Source: an uncultured cyanobacterium (GTDB lineage Bacteria; Cyanobacteriota; Cyanobacteriia; PCC-6307; Cyanobiaceae). From it: a stretch of 57,207 bases of DNA. The stretch is from NCBI GenBank assembly GCA_903858015.1, contig CAIOGZ010000020.1, positions 1 to 57,207 on the forward strand, given 5' to 3'. Below, piece by piece: positions 32,360-39,847 of this stretch. Numbering within the stretch: the first letter of the stretch is position 1; each line of letters starts with the position of its first letter. Made by a program: the position numbers and the translations under genes. Under the pieces are notes generated by a model that was not told the origin of the DNA, ran no database searches, and saw only the letters and a list, made by a program, of their open reading frames with translations.

Positions 32360-34357
32360 ATGCCACCTGGCAACGGGAACGAACTAGATGAATACAGGCT
32401 TGATATTAACGGTCTGAGGGCTGTTGCCGTCTTGGCGGTGATGGTGAACCACTTCAGCCGGCCGATGCTGCCCTCTGGAAACCTCGGTGTTGATCTGTTC
32501 TTTGTTATATCTGGCTATGTTATTACAGCCTCGCTTAGCCGCGATAAGTCAACTGGTCTCAAGCAATTTCTCACTAATTTTTATGCAAAGCGAGCCAAGC
32601 GACTATTGCCTGCCTTGGTGGCATGCATCATTCCTTCGGCAATTCTTATTTGTCTTTTCAACCCCTGGCCCCAGGCTGATATAAAAACAGGCATAGGTGC
32701 GCTATTTGGCGTGTCAAATCTATGGCTATATTTCCAAGATGTTAATTATTTTGGAAAATCGGCAGAGCTGAATGTGTTCACCCAGACCTGGTCTCTTGGT
32801 GTTGAAGAGCAATTTTATTTTATTTTCCCATTCTTTGTCTGGTTTAGCGGCTTTACCAGGGTGAGTCGAAGCGGAGCAAGAAATCTTGCGCTAATTATTA
32901 TTCCCCTGTTGTTGCTATCGCTGATTGCATTTACGTTTTTTGCCAGGACCAATCCAGCGGCATCTTTTTTCCTTGTTACTTCTAGGTTTTGGGAGCTGGC
33001 TGCAGGCTGCCTTGCCTACCTTACCCTGCGCACGTGGCCCCGGTTGCGTTCGTCAACGAATAATCCCATAAATAGCATCTGCTTGATAGCAATAATTTGC
33101 ATTTTCTTTCTCAATGTAAAATCTAAAGAGATTATTGTTTTAGTTTGCTTATCTTCTTATTTGCTTGTTAGCATGAATCGCCGTGATTTTGCCCATTCTG
33201 TTCTTGCATTGCCTGTGCTACAATGGATTGGTAAAATCTCGTATTCAGTCTATTTGTGGCACTGGACTGTAATTGTAATTAGCCGCTGGACTATCGGCAT
33301 ACAGTGGTGGACGGTGCCGTTGCAGATTGGAGCAATTTTTGCGCTGGGATCGATTTCTTATAAGTGGGTGGAAGCTCCTCTTAGGGCGCATAACTGGGGG
33401 AAAGTCCATCCTGCTTTCCTTGGGTTTATTGTTTCTGCTGTGTCAAGTATTGCCCTTTCACTGCTTGTGCTAAATCCTGCATTTTCTCTGTTTAGCGGAA
33501 AACGGGAAGGAGTATTGAAAAAAGAACAACCACTTCTCGAAGAGTACGTAATACCTGGTACCGATTCAAGCTGGAAAGGTGCCCTTTGTGCCATCAAAAA
33601 TGGTGACGACTATCAAACGTTAAGCATTGTCAAGGAAAACTGTACTTTAGGGGATTTTTATTCCGCGAAGCGTCGCGTTCTTGTGATCGGAAATTCATAT
33701 TCAGTAACGTTTCGGCGCGCCTTTGATCGCCTTGTCAAGGAGGATAAGTATGCTATTATCCTTACGTCTGGATTTGGATCAGCGCCAGCGCCTAATACTA
33801 AGCTGAACAATGGCTTTGATGGACTAAGTAGTGATTATTGGCAACGAGTTGTTCCGCCTTTGCTCGCAAGCCTTAAAAAAGATGACATTGTTCTAAACAT
33901 TTCTGATTTAAGTGATTTTTCCGACCCTCAAGAACCCACAAAGAGTGAGGTGCGTCGTAAAATTCTTAATGTTAATCTGAGAAAGTTTGCAGAAGAAGTC
34001 AAGGCTAAGGAGCTAAACTTTGTGATCTTGGGCCCTCTTCCTTTCGCAAGAGATGCCCAATGTGATCCATCGATCGCCACCACACAGTGGTTTCATTCAG
34101 GAGCCACTAGTTGCACCTTTTACACCAAGGTGCGAACCCTTGAAAGAATGGGGCCACTACGCGATCTGCTTGCTGGATTGGAGGCTTCTGCAAAGCTTAA
34201 AGTTCTTGATCTTAATGATATTTTTTGCCCTAGTGATAGATGCACATACAATGCAAAGAATGGTCAAATTCTTTATCGCGACTCGATGTCCCATCCATCC
34301 GACGAAGCTGCCGTTCTTAGTGCTCAAAAAATCCGAGACGCACTGATCTCGTTTTAA
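32360..34357 (+). CDS. OafA/YrhL-type O-acyltransferase with C-terminal SGNH-like domain
   Basis: 665 residues. The N-terminal acyltransferase-3 domain (~1-350) has about 10 TM segments: INGLRAVAVLAVMVNHFSRP with the catalytic His, GNLGVDLFFVISGYVITASL, QTWSLGVEEQFYFIFP, WIGKISYSVYLWHWTVIVIS. The C-terminal ~280 residues resemble an SGNH-like esterase/transferase: VLVIGNSYSVTFRRAF (GNSYS block) and a DSMSHPSDEAA-type final block. It probably acetylates a lipopolysaccharide or exopolysaccharide sugar. The gene is clearly AT-richer than its neighbours, with A/T-ending codons, which argues for recent transfer. Confidence 0.9.
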   Translation: MPPGNGNELDEYRLDINGLRAVAVLAVMVNHFSRPMLPSGNLGVDLFFVISGYVITASLSRDKSTGLKQFLTNFYAKRAKRLLPALVACIIPSAILICLFNPWPQADIKTGIGALFGVSNLWLYFQDVNYFGKSAELNVFTQTWSLGVEEQFYFIFPFFVWFSGFTRVSRSGARNLALIIIPLLLLSLIAFTFFARTNPAASFFLVTSRFWELAAGCLAYLTLRTWPRLRSSTNNPINSICLIAIICIFFLNVKSKEIIVLVCLSSYLLVSMNRRDFAHSVLALPVLQWIGKISYSVYLWHWTVIVISRWTIGIQWWTVPLQIGAIFALGSISYKWVEAPLRAHNWGKVHPAFLGFIVSAVSSIALSLLVLNPAFSLFSGKREGVLKKEQPLLEEYVIPGTDSSWKGALCAIKNGDDYQTLSIVKENCTLGDFYSAKRRVLVIGNSYSVTFRRAFDRLVKEDKYAIILTSGFGSAPAPNTKLNNGFDGLSSDYWQRVVPPLLASLKKDDIVLNISDLSDFSDPQEPTKSEVRRKILNVNLRKFAEEVKAKELNFVILGPLPFARDAQCDPSIATTQWFHSGATSCTFYTKVRTLERMGPLRDLLAGLEASAKLKVLDLNDIFCPSDRCTYNAKNGQILYRDSMSHPSDEAAVLSAQKIRDALISF

Positions 34358-34753
34358 ATTCTATCCAAAGATAGATTTCATTAAAAACACTCTAGCGTTA
34401 GGTTTTGATGCCAGGTTCAGCCAGTAGCGAATTTGTCTCTTGCCGGAATCAATTTTATCCCATGCCAGATATTATTTTGGTAGCCAACTAGCCCATCAGC
34501 TTGGTCACCATCCGAGCTTGCAACCTACGCAGCAGTGGCCTGAGCATTCAGGCTGTCCGATCCCATCCTTCTGAAGAGGCCAGCAACCGCGCAAAACCCT
34601 GTCCAGGGCATCCACGGCCAACCCCCAACAGCAGCGCCGCCACCAGTCCTTCCAGTTCAAAGCTGATCGAAGGCTTGCCTGGCTCAACAATGCTGACCCG
34701 ATCGATGCCACAGCGGGCCGTACCACCTAAAACTTGGCGAAACGAGCCGATCG
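34358..34753. other. Intergenic, possible decayed coding DNA
   Basis: About 395 bases, AT-rich on the left and normal GC on the right. A minus-strand frame (34548-34690) reads protein-like (ISFELEGLVAALLLGVGRG) but matches no family I recognise and has no start. Right edge of the AT-rich block lies near 34500. Confidence 0.35.
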
Positions 34754-36766
34754 ATGCGCCCCTCGATTCCCCTATCTCCGTCCTGGCCTCGGCGCTTCCG
34801 TCCCCTGACGATGGCCTTGGCCGCAGCATGGTTGGGCGCAGCGACTCCCGTCTCGGCGATGGCGGCCCCGGCTGCCGCCGGGCTGGCCACCCTCTACAGC
34901 GGCGGTCCGATCCTGACGATGGCCGGCCCAGAACCCGCCTACGTCGAAGCCCTGGTGGAACAGGAGGGCCGCATCCTCTACGTCGGACCCCTGGCTGCTG
35001 CCATCCGGGCAGCAGGGCCCCGGTCGCGGCGCGTCAACCTGGCCGGCCATGCCCTACTGCCCGGCTTCATCGACGCCCATGGCCACCTGCCCGACTACGT
35101 GGCCACCTGGGGCCGCCCCGACCTCAGCCCCCCGCCGGTGGGCAGCACCCGCCGCATCGCCGACATCCAGGCCACGGTGCGCGCCTACCTGGCCAGCCAC
35201 CCCGCCCCGGCCGGCCAGCTGCAGTTCTTCGTGGGCTACGACGACAGCCTGTTGGAGGAGAAGCGCCACCCCACCCGCGCCGACCTCGATGCGGTGAGCG
35301 CCACGGTGCCGATCCTGCTGATGCATGCCTCCGGCCACCTGGTGGTGGGCAACAGCGCAGCCTTAGCCCTGGCCAAGATCGGCAAGGCCACGCCCGATCC
35401 GGCCGGCGGCCACATCCAGCGGGATCCCGCCACGGGCGAGCCCAATGGGGTGCTGGAGGAAACGGCCGGCCTGCCCTTCATGGCCCTGATCCCCCAGCCC
35501 GAGTTGGCCGAGAAGCTGCGCCGCTTCGATCAGGTGCAGAAATGGTGGGCCAGCTATGGCATCACCACCGCCCAGGACGGCCTCAGCAACCCCGGCAATC
35601 TGGCCCTGCTGCGGGAGGCCGGCCGCCAAGGGCGGCTGATCCTCGATGTGGTGAGCTATCCCTTCTTCCGGGTGCTGGGCGACCTGGCCAGCCTCGATCA
35701 GCGGGCCAAGGGCGTGGAGATCCTCACCCCCGGCAGCAACCGCCGGGCCGCCGGGGCGGCGGCTGCCCCCGCCCCAATCAGCTCGATGCAGTCGAACGCC
35801 GGTCGGGAATATGCCAGCGGCAGCAGCGCGGCGGTGGCTCCCCCGGCCGATGGCGCCGGCACCGCCTCACGGCTCAAGGTGGGCCTTTACGAGAACCACC
35901 TCAAGATCGGCGGCATCAAGCTCACCGGCGATGGCTCACCCCAGGGCAAGACCGCCTACATGAGCCAGCCCTACAGCTCACCCCCAGCGGGCCAGAAGGC
36001 CGATTACCGCGCCTACCCGGTGATGAACCAGCAGGAGGTGAGCGATTGGGTGGCCTTCGGCTACCGCAACAACATTCAGATCATCACCCACACCAATGGC
36101 GATGCCGCCCTCGACCAGTTCCTGGTGGCGGTGCAGCAGGCCCGCGCCAGCTATGGCGCCAAGGATCTGCGGCCGGTGGCAATCCACGCCCAGCTGGCCC
36201 GCCACGACCAGGTGGACCGCATCAAGCAGCTGGGCATCGTGCCGAGCTTCTTCACCGCCCACACCTTCTTCTGGGGCGACTGGCACCGCCAGAGCTTCGG
36301 CGAGCAACGGGCGGCGGGGATCAGTCCCACGGGCTATGCCTACGGCAAGGGCGTGATCTTCAGCAACCACAACGATGCGCCGGTGGTGCCCCCCGACATG
36401 CTGCGCCTGGCCCAGACGGCCGTGGTGCGCACCACCCGCAGCGGCTTTCTGCTCGGTCCGGCGGAGCGGGTGAGCCCGTATGTGGCGCTCAAGGCGATGA
36501 CGGACTGGGCGGCCTATCAGTATTTCGAAGAGAAGAGCAAGGGCACGCTCGAGCCCGGCAAGCTTGCCGACCTAGTGATCCTGGAGCGCGATCCGCTCAA
36601 GGTGGATCCCACCACGATCAGCACGATCAAAGTGGTGGAAACGATCAAGGAGGGCCGGCCGATCTTCCGCCTCGGGGTAGACAAGATCGATGCCGCCGCG
36701 GCCCAGGCAGCCAGTCGGGTCGCACCCAATCCGGAGCTAGCGGAGCAGCGGATTCACCGCCACTGA
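34754..36766 (+). CDS. Exported amidohydrolase, YtcJ-like (amidohydrolase family 3), paralogue 1
   Basis: 670 residues with a signal peptide (RPLTMALAAAWLGAATPVSA). The metal-dependent amidohydrolase barrel shows LYSGGPILTMAGPEPAYVEA, LLPGFIDAHGHLPDY with the HxH pair, LMHASGHLVVGNSAAL, IITHTNGDAALDQFL, AIHAQLARHDQV, SNHNDAPVVPP and KGTLEPGKLADLVIL. YtcJ-like enzymes hydrolyse amides or formamides; the substrate here is unknown. The N-terminus suggests action in the periplasm. About 80 residues near 330-410 are a Ala/Gly/Ser-rich insertion. The next copy of the family is at 44.7 kb. Confidence 0.9.
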   Translation: MRPSIPLSPSWPRRFRPLTMALAAAWLGAATPVSAMAAPAAAGLATLYSGGPILTMAGPEPAYVEALVEQEGRILYVGPLAAAIRAAGPRSRRVNLAGHALLPGFIDAHGHLPDYVATWGRPDLSPPPVGSTRRIADIQATVRAYLASHPAPAGQLQFFVGYDDSLLEEKRHPTRADLDAVSATVPILLMHASGHLVVGNSAALALAKIGKATPDPAGGHIQRDPATGEPNGVLEETAGLPFMALIPQPELAEKLRRFDQVQKWWASYGITTAQDGLSNPGNLALLREAGRQGRLILDVVSYPFFRVLGDLASLDQRAKGVEILTPGSNRRAAGAAAAPAPISSMQSNAGREYASGSSAAVAPPADGAGTASRLKVGLYENHLKIGGIKLTGDGSPQGKTAYMSQPYSSPPAGQKADYRAYPVMNQQEVSDWVAFGYRNNIQIITHTNGDAALDQFLVAVQQARASYGAKDLRPVAIHAQLARHDQVDRIKQLGIVPSFFTAHTFFWGDWHRQSFGEQRAAGISPTGYAYGKGVIFSNHNDAPVVPPDMLRLAQTAVVRTTRSGFLLGPAERVSPYVALKAMTDWAAYQYFEEKSKGTLEPGKLADLVILERDPLKVDPTTISTIKVVETIKEGRPIFRLGVDKIDAAAAQAASRVAPNPELAEQRIHRH

Positions 36767-36806
36767 TTCACCGCCACTGATTTACGGCCACTGATTCACG
36801 GCCACT
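36751..36806 (+). repeat. 14-bp tandem repeat overlapping the amidohydrolase stop
   Basis: Four units of about 14 bp (GATTCACCGCCACT and close variants). The first two are identical; the third and fourth have two or one changes. Each unit ends next to TGA, so the gene ends in the first unit. Probably a replication-slippage product. Confidence 0.75.
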
Positions 36807-36847
36807 GAAGCAAACTTCTAACCCGCAACCCGAACCCCGCAACGACC

Positions 36848-37048
36848 ATGCAACGCCTGCTGATCACCATCGGTGCCGCCTTTCTGGTGGTAGGCCTCCT
36901 CTGGCCCCTGATCAGCAGCAGCGGCCTTGGACGGCTGCCGGGGGACATCAGCATTCAGCGTCCCGGCCTGCAGATCTACTTCCCCTTCACCAGCGGACTG
37001 CTGGTTTCAGCCGGCCTGACCCTGGTGCTCTGGCTGCTGCGGCGGTGA
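36848..37048 (+). CDS. DUF2905 small membrane protein
   Basis: 66 residues with two hydrophobic segments (LLITIGAAFLVVGLLWPLIS and TSGLLVSAGLTLVLWLLRR) around the DUF2905 core LGRLPGDISI. Widely conserved in bacteria, unknown function, inner membrane. Follows the amidohydrolase on the same strand. Confidence 0.88.
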   Translation: MQRLLITIGAAFLVVGLLWPLISSSGLGRLPGDISIQRPGLQIYFPFTSGLLVSAGLTLVLWLLRR

Positions 37049-37089
37049 GCTCAGGCCAGCAAGCGAGTAGACGCTGCGGTCGCGCGAGG

Positions 37090-38122
37090 TCATGGCAGCG
37101 GAGGGCTGCACCAGAGGCTGGCGAGCGGCAGGGCCCAGATCGGGCGGCCGGCAAGTGATCCCATGGGCAGGGAATGGATGCCGTCGTAGAGGATCACGCC
37201 ACCGAGGAAGCGATCACCGGCCAGGCTGGCGAGGCGGCGCAGGCCGGCGCATTGGGCCGCCTGAACGCTGGCCCCAGTCTTAACCTCCACGCCAACAAGC
37301 TGGCCAAGGCGATTGGCGATCACGACATCGACCTCCAGTTGGTCCTTGTCGCGAATCCTTGTCGCGATACATGAAGAGTTCGTAGCTGTCTTCACTCCAG
37401 CTGGCCAGACGTAGTAATTCAGCATAGACATAGCACTCGAGCGCTGGACCAAAAGCGGTCCGGTTCGTCACGAGTTCAGCCAGCCTGAGCCCCAAGAGCG
37501 CACTCAATAACCCGGAATCGAGAAACTGGAGTTTGGGGGTCTTGACCACCCGCGCCAGAGCATTGGCCGACCAGGCCGGTACACGCCGCACCTCCAGCCC
37601 TTTGTCCACGGTGTCGGCGTTGAACAGCCAGGCGCTGACGGCGCCGGAATCCACCCGACCGGCGTTCTGCACAGTCTCTTCCCAGTCGGGCAGCTCCCAT
37701 TGGGCTTTCTGGTCGTCGCTGAGATCGTCATAGTTGATGCCCTCCCGTGGGATCTCCTCACGCGGTGTGGCGGTGAGGCCGCTGAGCAGCGAATCGAAGT
37801 AGGCGAAGATCGCGCCATATTTCTGGTACACGCTGCGGTGGGCCTCATCGATGATCACCAGATCGAAGTGCCCCACCCCGAAGCGCTTGACGCCATGGGC
37901 GTCTTCCGCATTGATGAGCGGCCCAGCGTCTGCTCGCCAACGAGATAACGGAACTCGTAGGCATGCATCAGCTGCGACAGGTTCGCCTCCCCCCAGGGCC
38001 GTTGCAGCTGTGAGTCGTTCACGTACACCCACTCCACCAGCAGCCGATCGTGCGTCGGCAGTAGAAGCAGGCGGTGCGGGGATCGGAGAGAGCGCATTGC
38101 TCAACCCGCACGGCCTCACCAT
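37090..38122 (-). pseudogene. hsdR (type I restriction) remnant fused to a DUF4143 ATPase remnant
   Basis: In the minus strand, residues near 37.7-37.95 kb read [20 protein letters not shown], then [13 protein letters not shown], then [18 protein letters not shown] and [13 protein letters not shown]. This is the helicase part of a type I restriction subunit with an internal deletion between LTATP and REGIN. It runs directly into [33 protein letters not shown], the DUF4143 C-terminal domain of AAA-type ATPases. Near 37355 a 13-bp tandem duplication (TCCTTGTCGCGA twice) shifts the frame; [20 protein letters not shown] and VKTGASVQA follow in the next frame. Two unrelated genes joined by deletion, both dead. 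Confidence 0.7.
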
Positions 38123-38177
38123 GCAATTCCGGCCATTGGCTGGCGATGAAGGCGTACTGGGAGCTCATGGGCTGGGT

Positions 38178-38528
38178 TCAACTCCAGGGCGGCCAGCTGC
38201 GGCGATCAGGGGTGTCCTCCTCCAGCGGCAGGTCGTCGTAACGGAACACCGTGCCGAACGGCGTGAGGGTCTGGAGGGCCTCAAAGCGCTCCGGCAGGGG
38301 AATGCCGTGACTGGCCAGCAGATCGAGGAGCAGACCGATGTTGTGGCTGCGCGGGTAATCGTGCCCATGCAAGGCAAGCAGCGCCTTGATCAGCTTTTCG
38401 GCCGCCTGCTGGGCGTGATAGCCGAGGGTCTCATCGTCGATGGCGGCATCATCCAGCAGCCTATCGAGCACGGCTAGGTCCTGAGCTGCCTTGCGCTGCA
38501 GCAGCTGTGCTTGATCAGAGCGAGTCAT
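38178..38528 (-). CDS. HEPN-domain protein, toxin-type partner of the MNT gene
   Basis: 116 residues from ATG 38528. DQAQLLQRKAAQDLAVLDRL, YHAQQAAEKLIKALLALHGH, then the Rx4-6H-like YPRSHNIGLLLDLL. HEPN proteins of this type are RNases or protein-modification targets paired with MNT nucleotidyltransferases. The C-terminus ends early in SWPPWS, perhaps truncated. The start overlaps the MNT gene by 14 bases. Confidence 0.75.
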   Translation of the reverse strand: MTRSDQAQLLQRKAAQDLAVLDRLLDDAAIDDETLGYHAQQAAEKLIKALLALHGHDYPRSHNIGLLLDLLASHGIPLPERFEALQTLTPFGTVFRYDDLPLEEDTPDRRSWPPWS

Positions 38529-38883
38529 GAAGAACCCGACCCTCGCGGTGCGCGGCGTACTCAAGCGTGCCGGGAATGCGGGAGCGCTCGTCGAAGCGGG
38601 CCTGGCTGGTCACGACCAGATCCACCGACATCAGCACACCGCGCAATGCCTTCTGCAACCGCACCGTTTCGCCATAGCGGCTGGTGAGCTCGAGCTCCAC
38701 CACCAGCAGATCGAGATCGTTGGCGGCGGCCAACTCGCCCCGGGCGGCCGAACCAAAGGCAATCAGGCGCAGCGGTGATGCTGCAGCCACAAGCCGGTCC
38801 ACGACGTCATTCACCTTTTCTGTGGTGACTGCCCAGGGGTGGCCTCGACCACCGGCGGCAATGGCAGGAGTTGCTTGAGTCAT
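38515..38883 (-). CDS. MNT-type nucleotidyltransferase antitoxin
   Basis: 122 residues. RLIAFGSAARGELAAANDLD with LLVVELE gives the GSx10DxD nucleotidyltransferase motif. In HEPN/MNT modules this protein AMPylates its HEPN partner and so neutralises it. The ATG at 38883 overlaps a TGA of a 22-codon mini-frame (ATGA). Operon-like arrangement with the HEPN gene. Confidence 0.78.
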   Translation of the reverse strand: MTQATPAIAAGGRGHPWAVTTEKVNDVVDRLVAAASPLRLIAFGSAARGELAAANDLDLLVVELELTSRYGETVRLQKALRGVLMSVDLVVTSQARFDERSRIPGTLEYAAHREGRVLHDSL

Positions 38884-39043
38884 GGGATGGGAGCCAGCGG
38901 CTGGCGAGCGGCCCGGAACCTGAGGCTAAGGGTGGGAAGCGATTTCATGGTTCCTCCTCCAGCTGCCGCTCCAGCGTCGGGCGGATCAGGCCGAGGGCAT
39001 AGGGCACCTCCTCCAGTGCGTTGAGCCGCAAGGCTTGGGTCAT
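38880..39043 (-). other. Two stacked mini-frames upstream of the MNT gene
   Basis: On the minus strand 39043-38945 encodes MTQALRLNALEEVPYALGLI and 12 more residues; its stop overlaps the ATG of a 22-codon frame at 38948-38880 as ATGA, which in turn overlaps the MNT start as ATGA. The first looks protein-like and may be a remnant of a longer gene. Alternatively they are leader peptides. No family recognised. Confidence 0.35.
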
Positions 39044-39133
39044 GGGGCTTGGGCTTCACTGCGGCGTTGAGCAGATGGGGGAGCCTGGGACCGTGAAGCT
39101 GAATGAACCGGCCGGTCTCGTTAGATTGGCCCC

Positions 39134-39571
39134 ATGCCTGGCTCATCCCTCATCCCTGTTGCGGGGGTCGCCCCTGTCGCCCATCGCTCGGATGTTCTGG
39201 CTCGGCTCTGTGTGGATGCCAGCAATCTGAGGGCGATGGGGCTCGCACGCTGCGCGGTTTTCGGATCGTTTGCGCGTGATCAGGCGATTCACTCTGATAG
39301 TGATGTTGATCTTCTGGTGACCTTCGAGCCTGGTCGTAAAGACTTTGACGCTTATCTTCTGCTGGTGGACCACCTGGAAACCCTTCTGGCCAGGCGCGTT
39401 GATCTGGTGACCACGGAGGGCCTGAGCAGACATCTGGCAGCTTCGGTTCTGGCGGAGAGGCCCTGGATGTCGCCCTCAGCGCGTGAACTGCTGCTGCATA
39501 TTCTGGATGAGACCTCTTATCTCCCGTGGCCGGTGGCCCTGGCTATGCGAGCAAGCCTCGCCCAGCTGTGA
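39134..39571 (+). pseudogene. MNT nucleotidyltransferase, C-terminus joined to foreign sequence
   Basis: 145 residues. CAVFGSFARDQAIHSDSDVD with LLVTFEPGRKDF is the nucleotidyltransferase site, and LLARRVDLVTTEGLS the following strand. The tail MSPSARELLLHILDETSYL looks like the first residues of a DUF86/HEPN partner read in the same frame, and from 39525 the frame runs into mazF sequence out of phase, ending at LAQL. The nucleotidyltransferase domain itself may still fold. A deletion probably removed the HEPN gene and the start of mazF. Confidence 0.65.
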
Positions 39572-39831
39572 TCATTCAGGAAGACGGCTTTACCGAAACG
39601 CTATCGATTGCCGTTTGTACGCTGACCAGCCAGCCGATTGAAGCCCCGATGCTTCGTATCCAGGTGGCACCATCACCCGAAAATGGTCTCCGAGTTGCCA
39701 GCCGCCTGATGGTCGACAAGGTCACCACCGTGCCGAAAAGTCGCCTGGGCCAACGCATCGGCCGCCTAGCCGATGACGACCTACTGCGCCTCAACCGCTC
39801 GTTGCTGGTGTTTCTGGGCCTGGCCCGCTGA
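39526..39831 (+). pseudogene. MazF/PemK-type toxin lacking its start
   Basis: Reads AGGPGYASKPRPAVIIQEDG, ETLSIAVCTLTSQPIEAPM, NGLRVASRLMVDKVTTVPKS, LGQRIGRLADDDLLRLNRSL and VFLGLAR, which is nearly a full MazF. The family begins with about nine residues like MKRGDLVTV before AGGPGY; here a GTG stands at that junction but the conserved RGD segment is missing. No MazE antitoxin gene is seen. Probably inactive. Confidence 0.72.
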
Positions 39832-39847
39832 GCGGATCAGCTCAGCC

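Noticed and set aside
34501-36780. Very long open frame (759 codons) overlapping the first amidohydrolase in another frame
   Set aside because: High-GC shadow; its product is Arg/Pro/Gly-rich without motifs, while the other frame encodes a clear amidohydrolase with signal peptide.
36751-36806. Tandem repeats as CRISPR or terminator
   Set aside because: Units of 14 bp without spacers and without stem-loop structure; best seen as slippage.
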